DNA from: Pseudomonas floridensis
GTDB taxonomy: Bacteria > Pseudomonadota > Gammaproteobacteria > Pseudomonadales > Pseudomonadaceae
NCBI RefSeq assembly: GCF_002087235.1
Contig: NZ_MUIO01000079.1
Coordinates: 1-64,000, forward strand
Length of the DNA stretch: 64,000 nt
Reading direction: 5' to 3'
Shown: positions 54,870 through 64,000 of the stretch, one piece after another
Numbering within the stretch: the stretch's first letter is position 1
Layout of the letters: each line of letters starts with the position of its first letter
Program-made: the position numbers and the translations under genes
The notes under the pieces: model-generated
Told to the model about the DNA's origin: nothing
Databases searched by the model: none
The model's input: only the letters and a program-made list of their open reading frames with translations

Positions 54870-55516
54870 CCGAACACGCGTTCAACGACGATGAGCGGGC
54901 GGCGGTGTACCGCGCCATCGCCGAGCGCCGCGACATGCGGCATTTCATCGGCGGCAGTGTTGCGCCGCAACTGCTGGCCCGTCTGCTTGAGGCTGCGCAT
55001 CAGGCGCCCAGTGTGGGGTTGATGCAGCCCTGGCGCTTCATTCGTATCAGCGATCCGCAGCTGCGCAGCAAAATGCAGGCGCAGGTGGAAGAGGAGCGTA
55101 TCCGTACGGCCGTGGCGCTGGGCGAGCGTACCGACGAGTTCATGAAGCTGAAGGTCGAAGGGATCAACGATTGCGCCGAAGTGCTGGTAGCGGCGCTGAT
55201 GGAAGGGCGCGAGCAGCATATTTTCGGTCGCCGGACCTTGCCGGAAATGGACATGGCGTCGTTGTCCTGCGCCATCCAGAACCTGTGGCTGGCGTCGCGG
55301 GCCGAAGGGCTGGGCATGGGCTGGGTCTCGCTGTTCGACCCGGATGCACTGGCCGGACTGCTCGGCATGCCCGATGGCGCCAAGCCACTGGCGATCCTTT
55401 GCCTGGGGCCAGTGAAAGAATTCTACCCGGCGCCAATGCTGGTGCTGGAAGGCTGGGCGCAGGCGCGTCCGCTGAGTGAACTGCTGTATGAGAATCAATG
55501 GGGAGTGAGTCAATGA
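54866..55516 (+). CDS. bluB: 5,6-dimethylbenzimidazole synthase BluB
   Basis: BluB (216 residues) cleaves reduced FMN with oxygen to form the lower ligand of cobalamin, so it needs air. It has the nitroreductase-like fold with [29 protein letters not shown] and [10 protein letters not shown]. Its presence shows that the pathway runs aerobically and makes true B12. It overlaps cobB (ATGA) and cobD. Confidence 0.94.
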   Translation: MTEHAFNDDERAAVYRAIAERRDMRHFIGGSVAPQLLARLLEAAHQAPSVGLMQPWRFIRISDPQLRSKMQAQVEEERIRTAVALGERTDEFMKLKVEGINDCAEVLVAALMEGREQHIFGRRTLPEMDMASLSCAIQNLWLASRAEGLGMGWVSLFDPDALAGLLGMPDGAKPLAILCLGPVKEFYPAPMLVLEGWAQARPLSELLYENQWGVSQ

Positions 55517-56421
55517 GTGTGGCGCTGTTGAGCGTAGCCGGAGTGGCGCTGGATGCGCTGCTCGGCGAGCCGAAACGCTACCATCCGCTGGTGGCGTTCG
55601 GGCGCTTTGCCAATCGCATCGAGCAGCGGTTCAACGGGGATGGTCGCGGCTGGCGCAGTCACGGCGTCACGGCCTGGTTCATCGCGGTGATACCGCTGAC
55701 GCTGCTGATCACGCTGCTCAGCTGGCTGCCATTGATCGGCTGGCTGGTGGAGATTCTGGCGCTGTACTGCGCGCTGGGCATGCGCAGCCTGGGCGAGCAC
55801 GTGCAACCGGTGGCGCAGGCCTTGCGCAGCGACGACCTGGACGAGGCGCGGCGTCGGGTCGGCTATCTGGTCAGTCGCCAGACCAGCGAGCTGGATGCCA
55901 ATGAGGTTGCGCGTGCGGCCACCGAGTCGGTGCTGGAAAACGGCAGCGACGCGGTGTTTGCCGCGCTGTTCTGGTTCGTGGTGGCCGGTGCTCCAGGCGT
56001 CGTGCTTTATCGCCTGAGCAACACGCTCGACGCGATGTGGGGCTATCGCAACGAACGCTTCGAGCGTTTCGGCTGGGCGGCGGCGAAGATCGACGACCTG
56101 CTCAATTACATTCCGGCGCGTCTGGTGGCACTGACTTACGCGCTGCTGGGCAAAACCCGGCTGGCATTGCGCTGCTGGCGCACCCAGGGACCCACCTGGG
56201 ACAGCCCCAACGCAGGTCCGGTGATGGCGGCGGGTGCGGGTGCGCTGGGCGTCGAACTGGGCGGTCCGGCGATCTATCACGGCGAACTGCATCAGCGTCC
56301 GCAACTGGGTGAGGGCGCAGCGGCCGATGCGGATTCTATCGATCGCGGCTGGGCGTTGGTGCAGCGCGGGGTCTGGCTGTGGCTGCTGGTGCTGTGCGTC
56401 GGGACTGAATTCTATGCTTGA
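55513..56421 (+). CDS. cobD: Adenosylcobinamide-phosphate synthase, membrane protein
   Basis: CobD/CbiB (302 residues) joins aminopropanol phosphate to adenosylcobyric acid at the inner membrane. It has the [24 protein letters not shown] start, several membrane segments ([28 protein letters not shown]), [25 protein letters not shown] and [25 protein letters not shown] 55513 overlaps the bluB stop; the frame is open five codons upstream. The end overlaps cobC by 8 bp. Confidence 0.94.
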   Translation: MSVALLSVAGVALDALLGEPKRYHPLVAFGRFANRIEQRFNGDGRGWRSHGVTAWFIAVIPLTLLITLLSWLPLIGWLVEILALYCALGMRSLGEHVQPVAQALRSDDLDEARRRVGYLVSRQTSELDANEVARAATESVLENGSDAVFAALFWFVVAGAPGVVLYRLSNTLDAMWGYRNERFERFGWAAAKIDDLLNYIPARLVALTYALLGKTRLALRCWRTQGPTWDSPNAGPVMAAGAGALGVELGGPAIYHGELHQRPQLGEGAAADADSIDRGWALVQRGVWLWLLVLCVGTEFYA

Positions 56422-57427
56422 GCACGGCGGACGGTTGCGCGCCGCGGCGCAGCATTACGGCATTGATCGCGCTCACTGGCTGGACCTGTCCACCGGCATC
56501 GCGCCGTGGGCGTGGCCCATCCCGGACATTCCCGCAAGCGCCTGGGCACGTCTGCCCGAAACCGACGACGGCCTGGAGTCGGCGGCCTGCGCCTACTACG
56601 GCGTCCCGTACCTGTTGCCGGTGCCCGGCTCGCAGGCGGCGATTCAGGCATTGCCACGGGTGCGTAGCCCCGGTCGGGTCGGGGTGCTCTCTCCGTGCTA
56701 CGCCGAACACGCCCACGCCTGGCGCAAGAGTGGCTTTGTGGTGCGCGAAGTCGGCGAGCATGAAGCGGATTACTTTCTCGACAGCCTCGACGTGCTGGTG
56801 GTAGTCAATCCCAACAACCCGACCGGCCTGCACCTGAGCGCCGAGCGGCTGCTGGGCTGGCATGCGCGGCTGGCGGAGCGGGGCGGCTGGCTGGTGGTCG
56901 ACGAGGCATTCATGGACAACACGCCGAGCCTGAGCCTGTCAGCCGAGACCTGGCGCATCGGTCTGGTGGTGCTGCGCTCGTTCGGCAAGTTCTTTGGCCT
57001 GGCCGGGGTCAGGCTCGGCTTCGTGCTGGCCGAGCCCGGCCTGCTCAGGTTGCTGGCGCAGGAAATCGGTCCATGGGCGGTGAGCGGGCCGACGCGCGTG
57101 CTCGGTCAGGCGTGTCTGAGCGATCGCGAGGGGCAGGCCCGGCAGCGAGAACGTACCGGTCAGGCACGTGACCGACTGGTGACGCTGCTTGAGTTGTACG
57201 GCTTTGCGCCGACTGGCGGCTGCGCACTGTTTCAGTGGCTGGTTACTCCTGAAGCGCAGGCGCTCTATGAATTTTGCGCCCGGCGTGGTGTGCTGTTGCG
57301 GCTTTTTGTCGGCGATGTTCCCGAAGCCTCCAGCCTGCGTTTCGGTCTTCCCTGCGACGAAGCCGACTGGCGGCGTCTGCACACTGTCCTGTTCGAATAC
57401 CGCAAGGAATCCTCATGGCCACGCTGA
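56414..57427 (+). CDS. cobC: Threonine-phosphate decarboxylase
   Basis: This 337-residue PLP enzyme makes (R)-1-aminopropan-2-yl phosphate for the aminopropanol arm (CobC in Pseudomonas naming, CobD in Salmonella). It has [25 protein letters not shown], and the PLP Lys in [19 protein letters not shown] 56414 overlaps cobD by 8 bp; the frame is open 60 codons upstream inside cobD but this start gives the conserved [12 protein letters not shown]. It overlaps cobQ by 13 bp. Confidence 0.93.
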   Translation: MLEHGGRLRAAAQHYGIDRAHWLDLSTGIAPWAWPIPDIPASAWARLPETDDGLESAACAYYGVPYLLPVPGSQAAIQALPRVRSPGRVGVLSPCYAEHAHAWRKSGFVVREVGEHEADYFLDSLDVLVVVNPNNPTGLHLSAERLLGWHARLAERGGWLVVDEAFMDNTPSLSLSAETWRIGLVVLRSFGKFFGLAGVRLGFVLAEPGLLRLLAQEIGPWAVSGPTRVLGQACLSDREGQARQRERTGQARDRLVTLLELYGFAPTGGCALFQWLVTPEAQALYEFCARRGVLLRLFVGDVPEASSLRFGLPCDEADWRRLHTVLFEYRKESSWPR

Positions 57428-58875
57428 TGGTACAAGGCACCACGTCCGACGCGGGCAAAAGCACGCTGGTAACAGCGCTGTGCCGCTGGCTGACGCGACA
57501 GGGCATCAAGGTCGTGCCGTTCAAGCCGCAAAACATGGCGCTCAACAGCGCGGTCACCGACGACGGCGGCGAGATCGGCCGCGCTCAAGCGGTGCAGGCC
57601 CAGGCCTGCTTCCTGAAACCGCATACCGACATGAATCCGGTGCTGCTCAAGCCCAATAGCGACACCGGGGCGCAGGTCATCATCCACGGTCGCGCCGTCA
57701 CCACCATGAATGCGGTGGCGTACCACGGCTATAAAGAGATCGCCATGCGTGCGGTGCTGGAATCGCATCAGCGTCTGGGCCAGCACTATCCGGTGATCAT
57801 GGTCGAAGGTGCGGGCTCGCCCGCCGAGATCAATCTGCGCGCCAATGACATTGCCAACATGGGTTTTGCCGAAGCGGTCGACTGCCCGGTGCTATTGATT
57901 GCCGACATCAACCGTGGCGGCGTCTTTGCCCATCTGGTCGGCACGCTGGAGCTGCTGTCGCCCAGCGAGCAGGCGCGGGTCAAGGGCTTCATCATCAATC
58001 GCTTTCGCGGCGACATCGCCCTGCTGCAGCCGGGGCTGGACTGGCTTGAAGCGCGTACCGGCAAGCCGGTGGTCGGCGTACTGCCGTACGTGATGGACCT
58101 GCACCTGGAGGCTGAAGATGGCCTGGATCAGCGTCAGACCGACAAGGTCGAGCAGGTGCTCAATGTGGTGGTCCCGGTGCTGCCGCGCATCAGCAATCAC
58201 ACCGACTTCGATCCGCTGCGTCTGCACCCGCAGGTCAATCTGCAGTTCATCGGGCCGGGCCAGACGATCCCGTCCGCCGACCTGATCATTTTGCCAGGCT
58301 CAAAAAGCGTGCGCAGCGACCTTGCCTATTTGCGCGCCAACGGCTGGGAAGACGCCATCCAGCGACACCTGCGCTACGGCGGCAAACTGATGGGGATCTG
58401 TGGCGGATTGCAGATGCTCGGCGAGCAGATGCATGACCCGCTGGGTCTTGAGGGGGCGGCCGGCTCCAGTCCCGGCCTCGGCCTGTTGGCGATGAGCACG
58501 GTGCTTGAGTCTGAAAAGCAACTGCGTAACGTGCGCGGGCGGCTGACGCTGGAAGGTGCTGAAGTCAGCGGTTACGAGATCCACGCCGGCGTTACCACGG
58601 GGGCGGCGTTGGAACAGGCCGCCGTTCAGCTGGATGACGGACGTTACGATGGCGCGCAGAGCCCCGACGGGCAGATTCTAGGCACCTACCTGCACGGCCT
58701 GTTCGAGTCACCTGCGGCCTGCGGCGCGTTGCTGCGCTGGGCCGGGCTTCGCGATGTGCAGACGGTGGATTACCACGCCCTGCGCGAGCGCGACATCGAG
58801 CGTCTGGCGGATCTGGTGGAAAAGCACCTGGACGGCGGCTTGCTGCGTCAATTGTGCGGCCTGGAGGCGAACTGA
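57415..58875 (+). CDS. cobQ: Cobyric acid synthase
   Basis: CobQ (486 residues) amidates four side chains b, d, e and g of adenosylcobyrinate a,c-diamide. It has the synthetase P-loop [42 protein letters not shown], and a C-terminal glutamine amidotransferase with the Cys in [12 protein letters not shown] and [18 protein letters not shown] 57415 follows AAGGAATCCTC; the upstream open frame lies within cobC and is not used. Confidence 0.96.
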   Translation: MATLMVQGTTSDAGKSTLVTALCRWLTRQGIKVVPFKPQNMALNSAVTDDGGEIGRAQAVQAQACFLKPHTDMNPVLLKPNSDTGAQVIIHGRAVTTMNAVAYHGYKEIAMRAVLESHQRLGQHYPVIMVEGAGSPAEINLRANDIANMGFAEAVDCPVLLIADINRGGVFAHLVGTLELLSPSEQARVKGFIINRFRGDIALLQPGLDWLEARTGKPVVGVLPYVMDLHLEAEDGLDQRQTDKVEQVLNVVVPVLPRISNHTDFDPLRLHPQVNLQFIGPGQTIPSADLIILPGSKSVRSDLAYLRANGWEDAIQRHLRYGGKLMGICGGLQMLGEQMHDPLGLEGAAGSSPGLGLLAMSTVLESEKQLRNVRGRLTLEGAEVSGYEIHAGVTTGAALEQAAVQLDDGRYDGAQSPDGQILGTYLHGLFESPAACGALLRWAGLRDVQTVDYHALRERDIERLADLVEKHLDGGLLRQLCGLEAN

Positions 58876-58876
58876 A

Positions 58877-59398
58877 ATGCTGCAATTGATCCTGGGCGGT
58901 GCACGCTCCGGCAAGAGTCGTCTGGCCGAGAAACTGGCCGCGCAATCCGGCCTGGAGGTGATCTATATCGCGACCAGTCAACCCCTGGATGGCGAGATGA
59001 ACCAGCGGGTCGCCAGCCACCGTGCCCGACGTCCCGAGCAATGGGGGCTGGTGGAAGAGCCGGTCGAACTGGCCCGTGTTCTGCGGGAAACTGCCGCGCA
59101 CGACCAGTGCCTGCTGGTGGATTGCCTGACCCTGTGGTTGACCAATCTGCTGATGCTCGATGACCCCGAGCGTCTTGCCCGGGAACGCGACGCGCTGCTC
59201 GACGGGTTGGCTGCGTTGCCGGGTGAAATCATATTCGTCAGTAACGAAACCGGACTTGGCGTCGTGCCGCTCGGTGAGCTGACTCGTCGTTATGTCGATG
59301 AAGCGGGCCTGTTGCACCAGGCCCTGGCCGAACGTTGCCAGCGCGTGGTGTTGACCGTGGCTGGCCTGCCTCTGACTTTGAAAGGAACTGCGTTATGA
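58877..59398 (+). CDS. cobU: Bifunctional adenosylcobinamide kinase / GTP:adenosylcobinamide-phosphate guanylyltransferase
   Basis: This 173-residue enzyme (CobU, CobP in Pseudomonas naming) phosphorylates adenosylcobinamide and then transfers GMP. It has the P-loop [18 protein letters not shown], then [14 protein letters not shown] and the guanylyl-acceptor region [18 protein letters not shown] with His, [11 protein letters not shown] and [21 protein letters not shown] 58877 is one base after the cobQ stop; the stop overlaps cobT by 4 bp. Confidence 0.94.
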   Translation: MLQLILGGARSGKSRLAEKLAAQSGLEVIYIATSQPLDGEMNQRVASHRARRPEQWGLVEEPVELARVLRETAAHDQCLLVDCLTLWLTNLLMLDDPERLARERDALLDGLAALPGEIIFVSNETGLGVVPLGELTRRYVDEAGLLHQALAERCQRVVLTVAGLPLTLKGTAL

Positions 59399-60447
59399 GT
59401 AACTCCTGGTGGCTTGAGCCCGCACAGGCGATCAACGCGGCGGTGCGTGAAGCCGCGCTGAACCGTCAGCAGCAACTGACCAAGCCGGCCGGTTCGCTGG
59501 CGCAACTTGAGCGGCTGGCGGTGCAGCTCGCAGGTCTGCAGGGCAGAGAGCGTCCGGCTGCCGATCAGGTGTGGATCGCCATTTTCGCTGGTGATCACGG
59601 AATCGTGGCCGAAGGCGTGTCGGCCTACCCGCAAGCCGTTACCGGCCAGATGCTGCACAACTTCGTCAACGGCGGCGCGGCGATCAGCGTGCTGGCGCGT
59701 CAGTTGTCGGCGCAACTGGACGTTGTGGATCTGGGCACGGTTCTGCCGATGGACCTGCCAGGCGTGCGTCATCTGCGGATTGGCGCGGGCACCGCCAACT
59801 TCGCTCAGGGCCCGGCCATGACTGCTGAGCAGGGCCACGCTGCCTTGCAGGCCGGGCGCGACAGCGTCTTGCGTGGCAAGGCGTCGGGGGCCGAGTTGTT
59901 CATCGGCGGCGAAATGGGCATCGGCAATACCACCGCTGCCAGTGCTGTGGCCTGTTCGCTGCTGGAGTGCGCCGCACAACTGCTGGTCGGCCCCGGCACC
60001 GGTCTGAACGCCGAAGGTATCGCGCACAAGACCCAGGTCATCGAACGTGCCCTTATGCTGCACGCCGAGCATGCCGGTGATCCGTTGCGCAGCCTGTTCA
60101 GCCTCGGCGGTTTTGAGATTGCCGCGTTGGCGGGCGCTTATCTGGCGTGTGCGCAGGAAGGCATCGCGGCGCTGGTCGACGGATTCATTTGCAGCGTGGC
60201 CGCGTTGGTGGCGGTGCGCCTGAATCCGTCGTGCCGCGACTGGCTGGTGTTCGGCCACCGAGGTGCCGAGCCTGGGCATCGCCATGTGCTGGAGATCCTG
60301 CAGGCCGATCCGTTGCTCGATCTGGGGCTGCGCCTGGGCGAGGGCAGTGGTGCGGCGCTGGCCGTGCCGCTGGTGCGTATGGCTTGCGAGTTGCACAACC
60401 GCATGTCGACCTTTGCCGAAGCCAGCGTCTCGGACCGTCCGGCATGA
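59395..60447 (+). CDS. cobT: Nicotinate-nucleotide--dimethylbenzimidazole phosphoribosyltransferase
   Basis: CobT (350 residues; cobU in some Pseudomonas annotations) activates dimethylbenzimidazole to alpha-ribazole phosphate. It has [48 protein letters not shown] and [15 protein letters not shown]. It follows cobU by overlap and precedes the phosphatase, giving bluB product a direct route into the nucleotide loop. ATG 59395 is within ATGA of cobU. Confidence 0.95.
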   Translation: MSNSWWLEPAQAINAAVREAALNRQQQLTKPAGSLAQLERLAVQLAGLQGRERPAADQVWIAIFAGDHGIVAEGVSAYPQAVTGQMLHNFVNGGAAISVLARQLSAQLDVVDLGTVLPMDLPGVRHLRIGAGTANFAQGPAMTAEQGHAALQAGRDSVLRGKASGAELFIGGEMGIGNTTAASAVACSLLECAAQLLVGPGTGLNAEGIAHKTQVIERALMLHAEHAGDPLRSLFSLGGFEIAALAGAYLACAQEGIAALVDGFICSVAALVAVRLNPSCRDWLVFGHRGAEPGHRHVLEILQADPLLDLGLRLGEGSGAALAVPLVRMACELHNRMSTFAEASVSDRPA

Positions 60448-61016
60448 CTCTGCATCTGGACCTTTTGCGTCATGGCGAAACCGAGTTGGGCGGCGGCATG
60501 CGGGGCAGCCTTGACGATGCGCTGACCGAACCCGGATGGCAGCAGATGCGCAGTGCCGTCGCCGAAGCCGGTCCCTGGGACCGGATTGTGAGTTCTCCCT
60601 TGCAGCGCTGTGCACGATTTTCCGAAGATCTGGCCGAACGCCTGGCGCTGCCGCTGCAGTTTGAGGCCGGCTTGCAGGAGTTGCATTTCGGTGACTGGGA
60701 AGGTCGCAGCGCGGCACAGTTGATGGAAACGGACGAGGAAGGGCTGGGCCTGTTCTGGAACGATCCTTATGCCTTCACACCGCCCAATGGCGAGCCTGTA
60801 ATCGATTTCTCGACCCGTGTTCTGAACGCCGTGCAGCGCCTGCATCAGGCGTACGCCGGAGAGCGGGTGCTGCTGGTCAGTCACGGCGGTGTGATGCGTC
60901 TGTTGCTGGCGCGCGCGCGTGGTCTGCCGCGTGAGCAGTTGTTGCACGTGGTGGTCGGTCATGGCGCGCTGTTGTCGATCCGGGTCGCCGCTGATGGCGC
61001 TTTGACGGAGGCCTGA
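60444..61016 (+). CDS. Alpha-ribazole phosphatase, histidine phosphatase family
   Basis: This 190-residue protein is of the phosphoglycerate-mutase-like family: catalytic His in [12 protein letters not shown], then SSPLQRC, the second Arg/Glu region [15 protein letters not shown] and a late His in [10 protein letters not shown]. It would remove phosphate from alpha-ribazole phosphate or from adenosylcobalamin 5'-phosphate. It overlaps cobT (ATGA) and is followed directly by cobS. The symbol cobC is used for it in Salmonella but is taken here by the decarboxylase. Confidence 0.9.
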   Translation: MTLHLDLLRHGETELGGGMRGSLDDALTEPGWQQMRSAVAEAGPWDRIVSSPLQRCARFSEDLAERLALPLQFEAGLQELHFGDWEGRSAAQLMETDEEGLGLFWNDPYAFTPPNGEPVIDFSTRVLNAVQRLHQAYAGERVLLVSHGGVMRLLLARARGLPREQLLHVVVGHGALLSIRVAADGALTEA

Positions 61017-61017
61017 C

Positions 61018-61749
61018 ATGTTGCCGTTCTGGATCGCCCTGCAGTTTCTCAGCAGTCTGCCGGTTCGCCTTCCGGGCATGCCGTGCTCTGAGGAAAACGG
61101 TCGCTCGCTGCTGTTCTATCCGGTGGTGGGTGCGCTGTTCGGCATTGTGCTGATGGGCCTCGACGTTTTGCTTCAGGGCACGCCTTCGATGTTGCACGCC
61201 GCGCTGCTGCTGTGTGCCTGGGTGCTGTTGAGCGGCGCGTTACACCTGGACGGTCTCGCTGACAGCGCCGACGCCTGGCTCGGCGGTTTCGGTGATCGCG
61301 AACGCACCCTGACCATCATGAAAGACCCGCGCAGCGGGCCTATTGCCGTCGTGACGCTGGTGCTGGTGCTGCTGCTCAAGTTCACCGCCATCCTAGCGCT
61401 GATCGACAACGGTCACAGTATCGCGTTGCTGCTGGCCCCGTTGATTGGGCGCAGCGCGATACTGGGCCTGTTTCTGAGTACGCCTTACGTGCGCGCTGGC
61501 GGTCTTGGTCAGGCGCTGGCGGATCACCTGCCGCGCAGTGCTGCACGCCGGGTGCTGTTGATCAGCATGGCAGCTTGCGTTCTGCTGGCAGGCTGGTCAG
61601 GGCTGATCGCCGTGCTGGCGGCTATGCTCTGTTTTCTCTGGCTGCGCCAATTGATGATCCTTCGGCTTGGCGGCACCACTGGTGACACGGCCGGTGCGCT
61701 GCTTGAACTGCTGGAAGTGACCGCGCTGTTGGCGGTGGCGCTGCGCTGA
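61018..61749 (+). CDS. cobS: Adenosylcobinamide-GDP ribazoletransferase, membrane protein
   Basis: CobS (243 residues; cobV in Pseudomonas naming) joins adenosylcobinamide-GDP to alpha-ribazole, the last assembly step. It has six or so membrane helices and the conserved acidic loop LDGLADSADAWLGGFGDRERTLTIMKDPRSGPIAVV (Asp clusters for Mg). It starts one base after the phosphatase stop and ends the operon. Confidence 0.94.
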   Translation: MLPFWIALQFLSSLPVRLPGMPCSEENGRSLLFYPVVGALFGIVLMGLDVLLQGTPSMLHAALLLCAWVLLSGALHLDGLADSADAWLGGFGDRERTLTIMKDPRSGPIAVVTLVLVLLLKFTAILALIDNGHSIALLLAPLIGRSAILGLFLSTPYVRAGGLGQALADHLPRSAARRVLLISMAACVLLAGWSGLIAVLAAMLCFLWLRQLMILRLGGTTGDTAGALLELLEVTALLAVALR

Positions 61750-61865
61750 TTGCCACTCGGAAATCGCCCGATAACTGATTGACAGGCTCCAGCGCTGGAG
61801 CGTAATTTCGCCTCTATCCATTTACGGGTATATCCACGCATTTCGGTTTCGGGAGCACAACAATA

Positions 61866-63074
61866 ATGACATCGGTCTGGCGTACCAGTGGCTGGATACT
61901 GCTCGGGAGTGCACTGATTCTCGCGTTGTCCTTGGGGACAAGGCACGGTTTTGGTCTGTTTCTCGCGCCCATGAGCGTTGACTTTGGCTGGGGCCGCGAG
62001 GTCTTCGCCTTTGCCATCGCCCTGCAGAATCTGATGTGGGGTCTGGCGCAACCATTTGCCGGTGCTCTGGCTGATCGTTTCGGTGCTGCCAAAGTCGTGT
62101 TCGTTGGCGGTGTGCTGTACGCGGTAGGTCTGTTGTGCATGAGCATGGTCGATTCACCACTGACCCTCTCCCTGAGTGCGGGCTTGCTGATCGGCATCGG
62201 CCTGTCCGGTACGTCGTTCTCGGTCATCCTGGGGGTGGTCGGACGCGCGTTGCCCGCCGAAAAGCGCAGCATGGGCATGGGTATCGCCAGTGCTGCGGGC
62301 TCCTTCGGTCAGTTCGCGATGCTGCCTGGCACGTTGGGGTTGATCGGCTGGCTGGGCTGGTCCGGCGCCTTGCTGGTGCTGGGTGTGATGGTGGCGTTGA
62401 TCCTGCCGCTGGTGAGTATGCTCAAGGACAAGCCGACCGAGTCCGTCGGCATCCAGCAGACCCTGGGTGAAGCGTTGCGTGAGGCGTGCAGCCACTCCGG
62501 GTTCTGGCTGTTGGCGTTGGGTTTTTTTGTCTGCGGTTTTCAGGTGGTGTTCATTGGCGTGCATCTACCGGCGTATCTGGTGGATCAGCATCTGCCGGCC
62601 AAGGTAGGCACGACCGTGCTGGCACTGATCGGCCTGTTCAACATCTTTGGCACTTACACCGCCGGGTGGCTGGGCGGGCGCATGTCCAAGCCGCGTCTGC
62701 TGACCTTGCTGTACTTGCTGAGGGCGGTAGTGATCGTACTGTTTCTGTGGGTGCCGTTGAGCCAGACCACCGCTTACCTGTTCGGGGTGGCGATGGGCCT
62801 GTTGTGGCTGTCTACGGTGCCGCTGACCAATGGCACGGTCGCGACGCTGTTCGGGGTGCGCAATCTGTCGATGCTCGGTGGTATCGTCTTCCTGTTCCAC
62901 CAGTTGGGCGCTTTCCTGGGCGGCTGGCTGGGCGGGCTGGTGTATGACCATACCGGGAGTTACGACTTGATCTGGCAAGTGTCAATTCTGCTCAGTCTGC
63001 TGGCGGCAGCCCTCAACTGGCCTGTGCGCGAGCGCCCTGTGGCGCGGCTGCAGGCGCAGGCAAGTGTAGTGTGA
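61866..63074 (+). CDS. MFS transporter, OFA/YbfB-like
   Basis: This 402-residue major facilitator has twelve predicted helices and the loop motif ADRFGAAKVV after the second helix (GALADRFG), with LGTRHGFGLFLAPMSVDFGW at the start as in oxalate/formate-antiporter-like MFS proteins. Its cargo is unknown. It follows cobS by 116 bp, so it may be separately transcribed; a B12 link is possible but not shown. ATG 61866 follows a GGGAG site. A 40-codon membrane peptide gene starts within its stop codon. Confidence 0.85.
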   Translation: MTSVWRTSGWILLGSALILALSLGTRHGFGLFLAPMSVDFGWGREVFAFAIALQNLMWGLAQPFAGALADRFGAAKVVFVGGVLYAVGLLCMSMVDSPLTLSLSAGLLIGIGLSGTSFSVILGVVGRALPAEKRSMGMGIASAAGSFGQFAMLPGTLGLIGWLGWSGALLVLGVMVALILPLVSMLKDKPTESVGIQQTLGEALREACSHSGFWLLALGFFVCGFQVVFIGVHLPAYLVDQHLPAKVGTTVLALIGLFNIFGTYTAGWLGGRMSKPRLLTLLYLLRAVVIVLFLWVPLSQTTAYLFGVAMGLLWLSTVPLTNGTVATLFGVRNLSMLGGIVFLFHQLGAFLGGWLGGLVYDHTGSYDLIWQVSILLSLLAAALNWPVRERPVARLQAQASVV

Positions 63075-63193
63075 ACAGGCAATGGCCGTTGATGGTGGCG
63101 CTGGTCTGCGGCGCCGCGGTGTTGGCGCTGGTCTGGTGGGCCTGGCAGTACGTGGGCCTGGCCGCGCTGCAACTGGGCATGGTCGCTTGCTAG
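63071..63193 (+). CDS. Small membrane peptide overlapping the MFS gene
   Basis: A 40-residue frame begins at GTG 63071, overlapping the MFS stop (GTGTGA), and ends at TAG 63193. It reads MNRQWPLMVALVCGAAVLA then LVWWAWQYVGLAALQ, giving one clear transmembrane helix. The 4-bp overlap and the single hydrophobic helix suggest a translationally coupled accessory peptide for the transporter. There is no independent ribosome binding site. Confidence 0.55.
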   Translation: MNRQWPLMVALVCGAAVLALVWWAWQYVGLAALQLGMVAC

Positions 63194-63258
63194 GCAGAGG
63201 GCGCTTCTTGGGGTAGCGTATCGGCAGACAACCCAATCCATTCCGGGACGCCCTTTTG

Positions 63259-63810
63259 ATGAATACTCGCCTGATATCGATGCCTTTGCTGCTGCTGGCG
63301 ATGAGTGGCGCAGCGATGGCCGCCGACTGCCCGGCACTGCTGCAAGGGGAACTGCCCAAGCTGCGCTCCAAGGAAAACATCGACTTGTGCCAGCGCTACG
63401 CCGGCAAGCCGATGGTGGTGGTCAACACCGCAAGTTTCTGCGGCTTCGCGCCCCAGTTCAAAGGGCTCGAAGAACTCAACCAGCGCTACAAGAGCCAGGG
63501 CCTTGAGGTGCTGGGTGTGCCTTCCAACGACTTCAAGCAAGAAGCCAAGGACGGTGAAGAAACCGCCAAGGTCTGCTACGTCAATTACGGCGTAACCTTC
63601 ACCATGACCGAGCCGCAGGCGGTGAGAGGTGACGACGCCACCCACCTGTTCAAAGTGCTGGCCGAACAGAGCAGTGCGCCGCGCTGGAACTTCTACAAGT
63701 ATGTGGTGGATCGCCAGGGCAAGGTGATCGCCAACTTTTCCAGCATGACCAAACCGGACGATCCCGATCTGATCGCAGCGATCGAGAAGGCGATTGCGTC
63801 AAAGCCCTGA
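63259..63810 (+). CDS. Glutathione peroxidase family protein, exported
   Basis: This 183-residue protein has a signal peptide ([18 protein letters not shown]) followed by a glutathione-peroxidase fold: catalytic Cys in [30 protein letters not shown] with the Gln, and the Trp in [10 protein letters not shown] Cys peroxidase in the periplasm would act on hydroperoxides, probably with thioredoxin-like donors. ATG 63259 is preferred over the TTG one codon earlier. A strong terminator follows. Confidence 0.9.
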   Translation: MNTRLISMPLLLLAMSGAAMAADCPALLQGELPKLRSKENIDLCQRYAGKPMVVVNTASFCGFAPQFKGLEELNQRYKSQGLEVLGVPSNDFKQEAKDGEETAKVCYVNYGVTFTMTEPQAVRGDDATHLFKVLAEQSSAPRWNFYKYVVDRQGKVIANFSSMTKPDDPDLIAAIEKAIASKP

Positions 63811-63874
63811 TCAAGCCTGCTGAAAGGCAGTCGGGAAAGATTCGGCTGCTGCCGCTTTCTCAATTACGAGGCAG

Positions 63875-63913
63875 CAAAAAGCCCGCAATCCCTGAGGACG
63901 TGCGGGCTTTTTT
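63875..63913. terminator. Bidirectional rho-independent terminator
   Basis: AAAAAGCCCGCA (63876-63887) pairs with TGCGGGCTTTTTT (63901-63913) around a 13-nt loop. It lies between the peroxidase gene and the convergent outer-membrane protein gene. Confidence 0.9.
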
Positions 63914-63934
63914 CAGCCGGTTTTCAGTGGTTTA

Positions 63935-64000
63935 TCAGAAGCGATAGGTGACCGATGTACCGACGCCGTGCGCAGTGTTGCGGAAGTCCGCGCTGTAGGA
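63935..64000 (-). CDS. C-terminal end of an outer-membrane beta-barrel protein (partial)
   Basis: The last 21 codons on the minus strand read SYSADFRNTAHGVGTSVTYRF before a TGA at 63937-63935. Alternating hydrophobic residues ending in a terminal Phe are the BAM recognition signal of beta-barrel outer-membrane proteins, including autotransporters and porins. The rest lies beyond the window, so the family cannot be named. Confidence 0.65.
   Translation of the reverse strand, partial: SYSADFRNTAHGVGTSVTYRF

Overview
The window is chromosomal DNA of a Pseudomonas, most likely of the P. syringae group. The evidence is the GC-rich codon use, the GacS hybrid kinase beside cysM-rlmD-relA-mazG, a PhoPQ pair, a sigma-54-type dctA promoter, Pseudomonas-type REP inverted repeats and an aerobic cobalamin operon. 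No tRNA, rRNA, CRISPR array or complete insertion sequence was seen.

Left edge (1-4450): this is the accessory-looking part. It holds a truncated BRO-N type gene with an apparent frameshift and an AT-richer gene for an HNH endonuclease that resembles ScoMcrA-type modification-dependent (type IV) restriction enzymes. Beyond nrdB, lodged between nrdB and nrdA, is a decayed Fic toxin-antitoxin module: the YhfG/FicA-type antitoxin is intact, but the Fic toxin has lost an internal segment and its reading frame. The class Ia ribonucleotide reductase genes nrdA and nrdB are therefore neighbours but separated by about 1.46 kb.

Region 7.4-24.5 kb is rich in regulation. There is a long nrdA upstream region with a perfect 16-bp NrdR-like palindrome and a consensus DnaA box, an RstAB-like two-component system, a TetR/hydrolase divergent pair around a perfect 31-bp inverted repeat, a FhuF-type reductase facing a phosphopantetheinyl transferase, a dienelactone hydrolase, and a small secreted protein with phoP-phoQ behind four GTTCA(G/T) direct repeats at exact 11-bp spacing. 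On the other strand a LacI-controlled operon (17133-22933) combines a ribose-type ABC importer with a phosphotriesterase-family hydrolase, a glutamine-amidotransferase-like protein and an M20 deacylase. It looks like an uncharacterised uptake-and-degradation pathway.

Region 24.3-51 kb is mostly core genome: dctA with a sigma-54 promoter and DctD-like upstream sites, sprT, a Yip1-family membrane protein, ttcA, a DNA glycosylase, the arsC-wrbA-DUF2069 operon, thiol and META lipoproteins, ldhA, gacS, cysM-rlmD, relA, mazG, purMN, a DUF2066 gene, an AI-2E-type permease, hda-sir2 and two NlpC/P60 lipoproteins.

Region 51-64 kb has a sorbosone-dehydrogenase-like lipoprotein, then a cobalamin riboswitch followed by ten tightly packed cobalamin genes (cobO, cobB, bluB, cobD, cobC, cobQ, cobP/U, cobT, alpha-ribazole phosphatase, cobS). 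These take the pathway from cobyrinate to the finished coenzyme, including aerobic dimethylbenzimidazole synthesis. The window closes with an MFS transporter overlapping a 40-residue membrane peptide gene, a periplasmic glutathione peroxidase, and the C-terminus of an outer-membrane beta-barrel protein.
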